Source: a virus. Taken from it: a DNA stretch of 31,293 nucleotides. The notes under the pieces are model-generated. The model was not told the DNA's origin. It searched no databases and worked only from the letters and a program-made list of their open reading frames with translations. The stretch is from positions 1 through 31,293 of IMG/VR virus record IMGVR_UViG_3300042445_001246. One strand, given 5' to 3'. A program made the position numbers and the translations under genes. Shown here in pieces: positions 15,869-24,816 of this stretch. Numbering within the stretch: position 1 is the stretch's first letter; every line of letters begins with the position of its first letter.

Positions 15869-16210
15869 ATGCCAATAATTGACCAATTATCAAAAAGCAC
15901 TTTAAGCTTAGTAGGTAACGGATTTAACGCACAACCAAATAGTGCTGCTTGGGGATACATAGATGCCTCATCAAATTTAGACCCAGCTGCTAGTAACTTA
16001 CAAAATACATACTCTGTAGATAGTATACCTAACGTTAGATTAAAAGATTTCAACAAAAACGGCGTAACTACAGTTAAAGCTGAATCTAGATTAGACGAAT
16101 TAGATCCTAACGCTCCAAAATTACAACCAAGAGGAGTAGTATCTCAAGCATACAAATCAAAAACAGGTCTTACATATAAAGACTTAGGACCAGCAGGCGG
16201 ACGTTACTAA
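15869..16210 (+). CDS. Hypothetical protein, probable tail or baseplate component
   Basis: A 113-residue protein (MPIIDQLSKSTLSLVGNGFN...) that I cannot assign by name. It reads as a small, mostly extended structural protein: SAAWGYIDASSNLDPAASNLQNTYSVDSIPNVRLKDFNKNG, then basic LQPRGVVSQAYKSKTGLTYKDLGPAGGRY. It has no Cys, membrane segment or signal. It starts a new unit after the tape measure and is followed 10 bases later by a large baseplate gene. A minor tail or baseplate role is inferred from position only. Confidence 0.65.
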   Translation: MPIIDQLSKSTLSLVGNGFNAQPNSAAWGYIDASSNLDPAASNLQNTYSVDSIPNVRLKDFNKNGVTTVKAESRLDELDPNAPKLQPRGVVSQAYKSKTGLTYKDLGPAGGRY

Positions 16211-16220
16211 TACTATATAA

Positions 16221-18602
16221 ATGGGTTCGTTATTAAAACTAAAAACAGATCTTAAATCCATTAAGTACGGTCACGATCGTGCTGATGGAGGAAGTAGTGG
16301 GCAACCATATATTAAAACTGACATCAACACTGTTGATAGAGGTATTAATAGGCTGAGATTTGGTAACTTCGACGAGGGATTAGTTAGAGGTGGAGTTATA
16401 GGCATGTTAAATTCATCAATTACTGATACGCTTCGTATTGGTAAATTTCTAACTGATACTCCAAAAGGTCCGTTATTCATTGTAAAGCAAGTTGGCTTAC
16501 AATTATCTAATCCACGTTTAGAATCAAAAGAAGTAAAAACAAATCGTTCTACTACTGGTGGAGGATTCATTACTAATGCTATTAACTTTGTAGCTAACGT
16601 AGCAGGTAAAATAGAAAATGCAGTAGGACCTACCCGCATTTACAACCTTGGTATTAATACATTAGCACAAGTACCTCTTAATGGTATTGGTGGTCATATT
16701 GTAAGACATGGTTTCTTACCTACGTCTGATCCAAATAAATACTACTCAGCCGTAGTTACACACAACAATGAAAATGGTACTAACAGATTAGAATTATTAG
16801 CTACTAAATTTCAACTTGGAGATAAAAAGACTAACCTTACTATAAGTAAAGATAAGATTAAATTACTTAATACTATTACAGATATTATAGGTAAATTTAC
16901 TGGAATTACTATTCCTGCTTTAAAACCTACTCAACTTACTATATCTAACTATATAGGAGGTCCTGGTTCGGTTTATGGTATTGGTAATACTCTTATTAGT
17001 AGAACTACTTTTACTGAAGATAAGTTTAAAGTTGACTTAGCCTTAAAACAAAGTAAGGCATTTTCCGGAAAAACAAGGGATAATAAAGGAGATCCTCAAG
17101 AAATAAAACAAATAGATAGATTCTTTGGAGTATCTAATATAGTTTCCTCCTCTTTATCAACATATTCCTTTGATCCATCAACTAAAAAAGGACCTATATC
17201 TAATAATGATAATAATATCCCAACAACGTTAAATGATAATCTAGCTAAGGAAAAGGATAAATTTATATTCCATCAACGCCCAGCGGATTTACCTACAGTA
17301 TCCAATGTTAGAGATATATCACTAAATGGTCCTTCAACATTTCCTGGAGCTTATACTAGAGAGGGTGATAAAACAAGTAATGTTCAAGTTTCATCTCCTA
17401 CATTAGTTTATGGTAGAGATTATAATAATATTAATACAAAGGTAGAAAATTTATCTTCTTCTTCACCTAATTTAGGAATATACACAAAAATAATTCATAA
17501 AACAGAAGATAATATAGGCAACCAACTTTTATATCCAACATCCCTTAAATCTCCAAAATACAAGAATAGCTACGGCCAGACTATTACTTTAAAAGGTAAA
17601 TGGACGACACTAACGCGTGAAACTAGAGTTGGTGCTGGAAGAAAAGATGAAGCTACTTTAACACCTATATTTGAAGATGAAATGGGAAGTCTTGAGGATG
17701 ATACTCCAATTCTAGTTACCGATTCTTCATATCCATATCAAAAGAAACTAGCAACTATAAGAGATTTAGTTAAATTTAGAATACAAGCTATAGATACTCA
17801 CAATCCTATGGGTAAAGCCATGTGGATGATATTTAGAGCATACTTAACTGCCTTTTCAGATGGTGTAGATGCAACATGGAGTCCAATTAAATATGCTGGT
17901 AGAGGAGATCAATTCTATATATATGATGGATTTACTAGAAAAATGAGTGTTAGCTTTAAAGTAGCAGCATTATCGGCTGAAGAAATGGAGCCAATGTATC
18001 AAAAATTAAATTATTTAATGAGTAACTTAATGCCTGATTACTCAGACCAAGGAGGTACATTGGGGGTATTAATGAAAGGACCACTTGTTAGAATGACCAT
18101 AGGTAACTATATTGATGGCCAATTATGTAAATTAGATTCAGTATCATATACAATACCACAAGATTCACCTTGGGAAATATCATTAGCAAGTCAAGATGGA
18201 AAACCTCTTGAATTAAATTTACCACATATTATAGAAGTACAATTAAGCTTTACTCCTATTGGTTCTCAAACTAGAGATAAAAATAGATTGTCAAGAAAAA
18301 CAGATGGTACATCTCATATAGCTCAAAACTGGAATTCTACTGGGCCAAATAAAAATATTGGAGGAGCTGAAAGAGAATATATTTACAAAGAAGAAATTCC
18401 TTCTCCTGTACCTCCTTCTCCTGTGCCACCAACACCAGAACCAGCACCAGATCCCGATCCAGTAATAGTTCCACCTCCGCTTCCTATAGTAACGTCAGAT
18501 TTTACTGGAAGAGGAGCTACATTTGAACGTTCTCAAAACAAAGAATCTCGACTTAAATCAGCAGATGATATATCATTAGAACTCCAAAATAGATATAAAT
18601 AA
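16221..18602 (+). CDS. Large baseplate structural protein
   Basis: A 793-residue protein in the baseplate region. The N-terminal 400 residues are Asn/Thr/Lys-rich and unlike anything I can name. A compact C-terminal domain (about residues 510-690) contains KFRIQAIDTHNPMGKAMWMIFRAYLTAFSDG, ATWSPIKYAGRGDQFYIYDGFTRKMSVSFKVAA, a helical EEMEPMYQKLNYLMSNLMP, and a strand-rich end PLVRMTIGNYIDGQLCKLDSVSYTI...IIEVQLSFTPIG. That pattern resembles tube-initiating and tube-cap baseplate proteins of T4 (gp48/gp54 type); this is a moderate inference. Next comes a Pro-rich stretch (about 727-757, PVPPSPVPPTPEPAPDPDP) and a short tail. The Pro-rich spacer suggests a flexible link. The stop is directly followed by the ATG of the next gene. 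Confidence 0.72.
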   Translation: MGSLLKLKTDLKSIKYGHDRADGGSSGQPYIKTDINTVDRGINRLRFGNFDEGLVRGGVIGMLNSSITDTLRIGKFLTDTPKGPLFIVKQVGLQLSNPRLESKEVKTNRSTTGGGFITNAINFVANVAGKIENAVGPTRIYNLGINTLAQVPLNGIGGHIVRHGFLPTSDPNKYYSAVVTHNNENGTNRLELLATKFQLGDKKTNLTISKDKIKLLNTITDIIGKFTGITIPALKPTQLTISNYIGGPGSVYGIGNTLISRTTFTEDKFKVDLALKQSKAFSGKTRDNKGDPQEIKQIDRFFGVSNIVSSSLSTYSFDPSTKKGPISNNDNNIPTTLNDNLAKEKDKFIFHQRPADLPTVSNVRDISLNGPSTFPGAYTREGDKTSNVQVSSPTLVYGRDYNNINTKVENLSSSSPNLGIYTKIIHKTEDNIGNQLLYPTSLKSPKYKNSYGQTITLKGKWTTLTRETRVGAGRKDEATLTPIFEDEMGSLEDDTPILVTDSSYPYQKKLATIRDLVKFRIQAIDTHNPMGKAMWMIFRAYLTAFSDGVDATWSPIKYAGRGDQFYIYDGFTRKMSVSFKVAALSAEEMEPMYQKLNYLMSNLMPDYSDQGGTLGVLMKGPLVRMTIGNYIDGQLCKLDSVSYTIPQDSPWEISLASQDGKPLELNLPHIIEVQLSFTPIGSQTRDKNRLSRKTDGTSHIAQNWNSTGPNKNIGGAEREYIYKEEIPSPVPPSPVPPTPEPAPDPDPVIVPPPLPIVTSDFTGRGATFERSQNKESRLKSADDISLELQNRYK

Positions 18603-18908
18603 ATGACACGCTACGACAATACTACAATATTAAAAACATCGGATAATAAACCGTATTACAAGAGTAAAATTTACCCTACAATACCTTTATCTGAAAGTGA
18701 TGTGTATGTTATTACAACAATAGGAGACAGACTTGATTATATGGCTTATACTTATTATCGTGACTCGGAATTATATTGGATTATATCAATAGCAAACAAT
18801 AATGTAACTAAAGGTTCATTATTCCCAATACCCGGAACACAAATGAGGATACCATCTAATGTATCAAGTGTATTAAGTTTATTTAATAAATTCAATAAGG
18901 TGAAATAA
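18603..18908 (+). CDS. LysM-like/gp53-like small baseplate protein
   Basis: A 101-residue protein whose ATG directly follows the preceding stop. Residues 35-90 (VITTIGDRLDYMAYTYYRDSELYWIISIANN, then LFPIPGTQMRIPS) are the GD-x-LD-x-IA, W-x-I, N, P-G-x-x-x-IP pattern of LysM-like domains found in T4 gp53 and in P2 gpX or XkdP-type tail proteins. In those systems the domain joins baseplate parts to the tube or hub. The protein is short, so only this domain plus an N-terminal arm is present. Baseplate location is supported by neighbours on both sides. Confidence 0.75.
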   Translation: MTRYDNTTILKTSDNKPYYKSKIYPTIPLSESDVYVITTIGDRLDYMAYTYYRDSELYWIISIANNNVTKGSLFPIPGTQMRIPSNVSSVLSLFNKFNKVK

Positions 18909-18912
18909 TGTT

Positions 18913-21900
18913 ATGTCAATATTTAAAGGAACATTCAATAAAAGTATTAAAGATCAGTTAGAGATACGTCAAAAAGCAATAAACGACCGTACACCTCAGA
19001 ACCTATCATATATGAATTCACGTAACGCGTGGATTAGATTATCATCATCTGTAAATACATTCACTGGAGGTATTACTGATAAAACAACATTAGAAGAATT
19101 AAATGATGATGGAAAATATGATAACAAATTAGCTAAACAATACGTTTTACAAGGTGGAATCTTAAATGATAATAAATTACGAGCAGGATTAGGTGATTTC
19201 TCAAATGCATATAGCAATAAAGCATCAGATGGAACAGCGTATCGCTTAGGTATTCGCCCTATGCCTGGTATTACTAACATAGATGTTAAGTCTAAAGGTG
19301 CATATGGCTCACTACGAGAAGCAACAGTAAACTTTCAATGTTGGGACATTAAACAATTAGAAGAATTAGAATTACTCTATATGCGCCCTGGATATAGTGT
19401 ACTATTAGAATGGGGATGGACTCCATTTTTAGATAATAATAATAAGTATAATACTCGTGTAGAATATACAGATATTATAGATACAGCTCATAATAAAGAA
19501 GAATTATTTAGATTACAATATGCTAAGTCAGCAGATGGTAATTATGTGAATGAAAAGGGTGAAAAACAAACAACAAAAGGATACCAAGGCAACTACGATG
19601 CTATGTATGGTACCATTAAAAACTATGGTTGGACTGCTAGAATGGATGGTGGATATGATTGTCATACCTCAATTATATCTATGGGAGAAATCATGGAATC
19701 CTTAAAAATAAATTATTCTCCTCTAGACAATAAAACTCAAATTTCAACTAAAGGATTAATAACTAAAAATGTAGTCTCAGACCCCCCCTCTGCTATATCT
19801 ACTGCTTTTATGCCTTACCTATCTGAAGCATATAACCAGAATATATTAGCAGGATTATTCTATGAATTATGGGAAATAGGACAACAACTTGGAGGAACTA
19901 CAGGGTTTGCTCAATTCTCAGACAAAACAGGTAACTCATATAGTTTAACAGATACTTCTAAAACTACAGGAAATAAATATGAACTTTTTCGTTTATCTCT
20001 TAATATAAAAGGAGGTGCAAGTGAAGCTGATAATAGAGGAAATATAGGAAAAACAGATGAACAAATATATATTACTTTAGAATCCTTAGTTAATGTACTT
20101 AACAATTATGTTCTATTACAAGACACTGATAAAAAAACCCCAATATCATCACTATCAGTATTAGAATCAGATATTACTAATGTTGGGGTAACACCTGATA
20201 ACGTCACAGGAGAAGGGTATTTACTAGCATTAGCTCACCCATTACAGATATCAGTTGACCCAACAGTATGTCTTATTAAAAACCAACTATGGGCAGATGG
20301 AATTGATATTAAATTATTGACTCCGGGAGCTGTAGATCCTAATATAGGAGATGTAGTGATAAAATACGGTAAACAACTAAATAATGATTATGATGCAGCT
20401 TGGTGGAAAGAATTAGCTAAAAGAATAAATGCTGCTGATACAAATGCAAACTCCGATAGTATACAAAAATTAATAGATTATGTTCAAGAATCAGTAGGAA
20501 CCGGACCCTCTAGTACAGAAGAATTAAAAGAAATACAAAGAAGATTTATAGAAATTAAAGCTAATCCTAGAACAGAACCAGGCAAATATGTAGTAAGTAC
20601 TTTAGCTGCGGGAATTATACCATTTACAATAACATTAGCAGAATATGATAGTTTTTATGATTTATTAGATGAAGGATTAAACTCAGCAGTAGATATAGGA
20701 AGAGCTATAGGAAGTAGAGATAAACAAGGAAAAAAGGTAGTAGGATCTGATTTTGCTATTGAAGCTGCATCAAAAGATCCTAAATTAGTTACTGATAAGC
20801 AATTAGCCGCTAAATCAAAACAACTACAAAATCAAAAAGATAAAGGATCAGCAGGTACTAAAATTCTACAACATCTTAAATTACCATATTTTACAAATAA
20901 TAAATGGCAGGATGAATTAGGTATAATAGGAAATATATATATTAATCTAAATATGTTATATAATCTTATTGTAAGTAAAGATTTAGCAGCTCAAGATCCT
21001 AAAGAAAAAAACGATGTTGCCTTATATGATTTTATAAAAAATATTTTAAAGAAAATTTCTTCTGCAACGGGTGATGTAAATAATTTAGAACTATTTATAG
21101 ATCCTGTAGATGGTATAGCTAGAATAATTGATATAAATTATGCTGATAGAAAAGATAATCCAAATTCAAAGTATGAAAATATAGTTGAAATTCAAGTTCA
21201 AAACTTAAACTCAGTAGTAAGATCATACAAAATAGAATCACAAATATTTCCAGACCAAACTGCGACAATAGCTATTGGTTCACAAGTAAAAGGAGGAGCA
21301 TTAGGACAAGATAATAATACATTAGTAGATTTTAATAGAGGGATAATAGATAGAATTGTACCTAGAAAAGATACTCCTACTTCACCACCAAAATTAGATA
21401 CTCCTCAATCTAATCTTACAACATTATTAGAATCTTTAGGAGTAATATTTACTTTCTTTACAGATCTAGATCCGGAAGCTCATAAAACCGGTTTATTAAA
21501 TGATGGAGATTATGATGTAGATGAAGCAGGTAAATACCAAAACTCATTAAAAGATTTGATAAATTTCTTTAAAGCAATAAGTACATCCCGTACAAAAAAT
21601 AAAGCAATTATACCTACTAAAGTATCATTAGTAATGGATGGTATAGGAGGAATAGTAATAGGAAATCTATTTAGACTTCCTTCAGATGTATTACCTAAAG
21701 GATATAGAGGAAGAGAAAATGAAGGAGGAAATAAAATAGGGTATGCAGTTACTGGTTTAGGACATTCAATACAAAATAACGATTGGATAACTAATATAGA
21801 TGCTCAATTTATGATACTAGATGATCCAAAAAAAGGAATTGATGGTATCCCTATTGATTTTGGTAATATAACAATAGTTACTACTGGTCAAGAAGCTAGT

Positions 21901-22398
21901 TTATCTCCTACCACCCAAGGCATTACCTCTCCAACAGGGGGAACAACAAAGATAATTAATGGAGTAGCAAGAAAAAATGGAGACATAGAGGATTTACTAG
22001 TACCAATGAGATCAGATATATATATCAGACATTGGAGTTCAGTATGTCAAAGTGATAAAAAACGTATAAGACTTCAAGCAGCAGCGATGCAAAATTTAGA
22101 AAAAATGCTAACAGACGCTTATACAGCGGGGATATATATTAAAGTAAATTCATCATACAGAACATATGAGGACCAAGTAAGAATAAAAAATCTGGCTGCT
22201 GGAATACCAGCTGCTGAACCTGGTAATTCAAATCATGGATTTGGATTAGCTGTAGATTTATCAAATTCGGATGGTGGTAGAATTAATCCAATATCTACTC
22301 CAAAAGAATGGAAATGGATTCAAGATAATAAAGCAAAATATGGCTTTGAAAATATCAATACCACCACAGAATCACATCATTATAATTATATAAAATAA
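18913..22398 (+). CDS. Giant baseplate hub-type protein with C-terminal M15 peptidase
   Basis: A 1161-residue protein starting four bases after the LysM-like gene. The N-terminal part (YRLGIRPMPGITNIDVKSKGAYGSLREATVNFQCWDIKQLEELELLYMRPGYSVLLEWGWTPFL) looks like a hub or tube-end domain. The middle is long and alpha/beta with no family I can name. Residues about 1015-1161 form a VanY/D-Ala-D-Ala carboxypeptidase-like (M15) domain: SSYRT near 1076, then SNHGFGLAVDL with His1108 and Asp1115, and ESHHYNY with Glu1153 and His1156. These are the expected zinc ligands and catalytic Glu. It should cut peptide cross-links of peptidoglycan during tail penetration, the job lysozyme does in T4 gp5. A Thr/Gly-rich linker (about 990-1015) joins the two parts. 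Fusion of hub and peptidase in one chain is the notable feature. Confidence 0.82.
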   Translation: MSIFKGTFNKSIKDQLEIRQKAINDRTPQNLSYMNSRNAWIRLSSSVNTFTGGITDKTTLEELNDDGKYDNKLAKQYVLQGGILNDNKLRAGLGDFSNAYSNKASDGTAYRLGIRPMPGITNIDVKSKGAYGSLREATVNFQCWDIKQLEELELLYMRPGYSVLLEWGWTPFLDNNNKYNTRVEYTDIIDTAHNKEELFRLQYAKSADGNYVNEKGEKQTTKGYQGNYDAMYGTIKNYGWTARMDGGYDCHTSIISMGEIMESLKINYSPLDNKTQISTKGLITKNVVSDPPSAISTAFMPYLSEAYNQNILAGLFYELWEIGQQLGGTTGFAQFSDKTGNSYSLTDTSKTTGNKYELFRLSLNIKGGASEADNRGNIGKTDEQIYITLESLVNVLNNYVLLQDTDKKTPISSLSVLESDITNVGVTPDNVTGEGYLLALAHPLQISVDPTVCLIKNQLWADGIDIKLLTPGAVDPNIGDVVIKYGKQLNNDYDAAWWKELAKRINAADTNANSDSIQKLIDYVQESVGTGPSSTEELKEIQRRFIEIKANPRTEPGKYVVSTLAAGIIPFTITLAEYDSFYDLLDEGLNSAVDIGRAIGSRDKQGKKVVGSDFAIEAASKDPKLVTDKQLAAKSKQLQNQKDKGSAGTKILQHLKLPYFTNNKWQDELGIIGNIYINLNMLYNLIVSKDLAAQDPKEKNDVALYDFIKNILKKISSATGDVNNLELFIDPVDGIARIIDINYADRKDNPNSKYENIVEIQVQNLNSVVRSYKIESQIFPDQTATIAIGSQVKGGALGQDNNTLVDFNRGIIDRIVPRKDTPTSPPKLDTPQSNLTTLLESLGVIFTFFTDLDPEAHKTGLLNDGDYDVDEAGKYQNSLKDLINFFKAISTSRTKNKAIIPTKVSLVMDGIGGIVIGNLFRLPSDVLPKGYRGRENEGGNKIGYAVTGLGHSIQNNDWITNIDAQFMILDDPKKGIDGIPIDFGNITIVTTGQEASLSPTTQGITSPTGGTTKIINGVARKNGDIEDLLVPMRSDIYIRHWSSVCQSDKKRIRLQAAAMQNLEKMLTDAYTAGIYIKVNSSYRTYEDQVRIKNLAAGIPAAEPGNSNHGFGLAVDLSNSDGGRINPISTPKEWKWIQDNKAKYGFENINTTTESHHYNYIK

Positions 22399-22919
22399 TG
22401 TCACTAAGAATACCAGCTAACCAAATTGTAAAAAGTAAATATACTATCGGAAAAGAGTATATGTTTGAAAATACTTATAGAGAGTATCAAGGATATTATT
22501 ATGAAACAAAGGGTAAATTATTTGCAGGTAAAGAATTTAATATTAATGCTCCCGTATTAGTAAAAATAAATTTTCTTAATACCACTCCTTTACGAACAAA
22601 TCCCGCTACATTTGTGTATGGAATAATATCTGGAATAAAATTAAATAGTGCTGTTCCACCTTCTTTTATATTTCAATATAATTCTAATACTAGATATTTT
22701 TCATATCAACTTACTAAAAAATTAATTAAAGAAATAGATAAAGATACTTTTACTAATTTTCAATCTAATCCTTTATATGTTATAGTATCGTTAAGTTATG
22801 CTGGAAAATTTAAAGATAGTGAATTAAAAGAAGCAGAGAAGAAAATTCCAGGTATAACTACTTATGTAAATACTTCTTATACAAATCCTTCTATAGAAGA
22901 AAGTGGTTTGATAGGCTAA
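22398..22919 (+). CDS. Conserved hypothetical tail-region protein
   Basis: A 173-residue protein overlapping the hub gene by one base (TAATG), so translation is probably coupled. Motifs: LRIPANQIVKSKYTIGKEYMFENTYREYQGYYYETKGKLFAGKEF. I recall a similar (G)GEY...Y-x-GYYH-x-x-x-GK-x-x-TGK pattern in small proteins near the baseplate genes of environmental T4-like phages, with no known function. The rest is basic and strand-rich, with no membrane segment. It ends the tail module and is followed by a 41-base gap without the promoter-like element. Confidence 0.68.
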   Translation: MSLRIPANQIVKSKYTIGKEYMFENTYREYQGYYYETKGKLFAGKEFNINAPVLVKINFLNTTPLRTNPATFVYGIISGIKLNSAVPPSFIFQYNSNTRYFSYQLTKKLIKEIDKDTFTNFQSNPLYVIVSLSYAGKFKDSELKEAEKKIPGITTYVNTSYTNPSIEESGLIG

Positions 22920-22960
22920 ATTTCCTTTCATATCTTAAAGCAAACAAAAGGTTATGAAAT

Positions 22961-24256
22961 ATGTTCTACATTATTGAAAGAAAAGACCAACTAGACCAAT
23001 TAGGTCCGTTCAAAGATTGCTTTGTAAAGTTTATTCAAGGGAATGACAACTACCACCCTAAATTAAGTCCATTAAGTTTAATTTATGTTAGAGATACATC
23101 TGAACATAAAGGATACATTCTATGCTTAAACCACAATGAATCCTTTTCATTAGAAACTAAAGACGTATTTGATTGGTTATTGAATAAAACCGAACGCTTA
23201 TTCGTATTGAATAAGAAAGAAGCATTATATTCGTTTCCACACGAACACAAATTATTCGATATTGAATTCCTTAAACTTCCGGACCTAACAGCGTCACACC
23301 GCGTACCAGCAATTACATACTACTACAAAAATCACACTAACTTACCGAATGTTAATTGCTTAATTCCAATTAGTAAACATTACGAAGAAAACGAAAACGT
23401 ATTTAATGTAATACTACCTATAATTCGTAGTTACCGAGCAAATAACGCCGTTTATGCGTTTAATAACGGCCCTTTAACGCGCGTATTTCACGAAATAGAA
23501 TCACAAGGTATACAAGTAGATAAAAAATGCTTCGTGGATTGCTATGGTGAGGAATTAAAATACCCTCAATTTAACCTTAGCAAAAGCAAAATATACAGCC
23601 AATACAATTTACAAACACTAACAGGCAGACCTTCAAACACATACAACAGTATTAACTTCGCAGCATTAAATAAAACAAGCGGCGAACGTTTATGCTATAA
23701 GCCCGCAAATGATACGTTTGTAGAATTCGATATGCAAGGATATCATCCACGCTTAATAGCTGAATTGATTGGATTTGAATTTAATGATAAAAACACATAC
23801 GAGACATTAGGAGAATTATTAGGTGTCAGTACTCAAGAAGCTAAGGAACTAACATTCAAACAATTGTATGGAGGTGTATGGGATGAATATAGAAACAAAC
23901 CATTCTTCAAAGATATCGTAGCGTTAACCGATGGTATATGGGAAGAATACCAATATGGGGGGCGATATTCGACAGAAAATCGAATATTTATATCTGACCG
24001 TGAGATGACGCAATCCAAATTGCTGAATTACATCGTTCAAAGTATGGAAACGTCAACTAACGTTAAGATGTTGATAGGTATATTGGATTATTTAAAAGAT
24101 AAACAAACAAAAATAGTACTGTATACTTATGATGCATTCTTATTCGATTATGCTGAATCAGACGGAAAACAAACGCTAATAGATATAAAACAGTTAATTA
24201 AATACCCAGTGAACATTAAAATGGGTAAATCTTATCACGAACTAAACAAAATATAA
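22961..24256 (+). CDS. Short, divergent family A DNA polymerase-like protein
   Basis: A 431-residue protein with the family A polymerase motifs in order. TGRPSNTYNSINFAAL (221-236) matches the TGRLSS...LQNIP region. Motif A is FVEFDMQGYHPRLIAEL, with catalytic Asp257. Motif B is AKELTFKQLYGG, with Lys295, Phe299 and Tyr303 at the Klenow spacing of K758, F762 and Y766. LLNYIVQSMETS (354-365) follows, and motif C is LYTYDAFLFDY, with Asp391. Differences from Klenow: the Glu of SQIE is His262, the motif B Arg754 position is Thr291, and HDE is YDA. The first 190 residues show no DEDD exonuclease motif and are much shorter than usual. It could be the replicative polymerase, half of a split polymerase, or a repair/translesion enzyme. 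The ATG at 22961 is right; the earlier ATG at 22954 is out of frame and soon stops. Confidence 0.82.
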   Translation: MFYIIERKDQLDQLGPFKDCFVKFIQGNDNYHPKLSPLSLIYVRDTSEHKGYILCLNHNESFSLETKDVFDWLLNKTERLFVLNKKEALYSFPHEHKLFDIEFLKLPDLTASHRVPAITYYYKNHTNLPNVNCLIPISKHYEENENVFNVILPIIRSYRANNAVYAFNNGPLTRVFHEIESQGIQVDKKCFVDCYGEELKYPQFNLSKSKIYSQYNLQTLTGRPSNTYNSINFAALNKTSGERLCYKPANDTFVEFDMQGYHPRLIAELIGFEFNDKNTYETLGELLGVSTQEAKELTFKQLYGGVWDEYRNKPFFKDIVALTDGIWEEYQYGGRYSTENRIFISDREMTQSKLLNYIVQSMETSTNVKMLIGILDYLKDKQTKIVLYTYDAFLFDYAESDGKQTLIDIKQLIKYPVNIKMGKSYHELNKI

Positions 24257-24723
24257 TGGACAGTAAGATATCATTAGTAAACAATCCTAACATATTTATG
24301 GGTAATGAATGGTCACCCAACACAGACTTAATGAACAAATTATTTTGTACTTTTACATTACTGATTGATTTAGAGGAAACAGTAACAACAATTAATCGCA
24401 GATACTCAATATTATTCGGTAAAATATTTATACTTGAATCACCTCAAAGTGATGAATTGATATGCACATACAATATTGATACCAATAATGTATCAGCAGA
24501 ACCAATGCCTAATACTATCTTATTACATCGTAAGAAAGAATCTAATACATTATATACTATCAATGCCCTCAATACATTGATTATGTCATTGAATGAAGGT
24601 AGATTAGATAAAAACTATATGGTGAATTGGCAGGATTATAAGAATAGTATATTACTAACTAATGGCCCTGATTTAAGAAAATTAGATACAGCAATACATA
24701 AGATAATAGATTTCAATAAATAA
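24256..24723 (+). CDS. Hypothetical protein coupled to the polymerase gene
   Basis: A 155-residue protein that I do not recognise. Its ATG shares a base with the polymerase stop (TAATG), so it is probably made with it. Features: LMNKLFCTFTLLIDLEETVTTINRRYSILFGKIFILESP, then MPNTILLHRKKESNTLYTINALNTLIMSLNEG, then YMVNWQDYKNSILLTNGPDLRKLDTAIHKIIDF. It looks soluble and alpha/beta, with no signal peptide. T4 has small transcription regulators (gene 33, dsbA) near gene 32, but I see no sequence feature that supports either. A polymerase accessory protein is an equally plausible, unproven idea. Confidence 0.65.
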   Translation: MDSKISLVNNPNIFMGNEWSPNTDLMNKLFCTFTLLIDLEETVTTINRRYSILFGKIFILESPQSDELICTYNIDTNNVSAEPMPNTILLHRKKESNTLYTINALNTLIMSLNEGRLDKNYMVNWQDYKNSILLTNGPDLRKLDTAIHKIIDFNK

Positions 24724-24816
24724 TCTTCGTAAGAAGAGTTTTGAAAATCAAAATAAGAATCATAGATTCAACCTATATTGTGTTCATAGAACACCTAACA
24801 ATTAAACCCAATTAAC
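24724..24816 (+). promoter_or_regulatory. Structured leader of the gp32-like gene
   Basis: A 93-base gap holding two small hairpins. TCTTC (24724-24728) pairs with GAAGA (24733-24737) around a GTAA loop and is followed by GTTTTG. GTGTTC (24780-24785) pairs with GAACAC (24789-24794) around ATA. The second ends 22 bases before the ATG. T4 gene 32 is autoregulated by protein binding to a leader structure, so a similar role is possible. The ATATTTAT element is absent here, suggesting a different promoter class. Confidence 0.45.

Noticed and set aside
1501-24431. ATATTTAT copies inside genes (1501, 23984, 24292, 24424)
   Set aside because: They lie in coding DNA, where AT-richness makes a few chance copies expected; not called as promoters.
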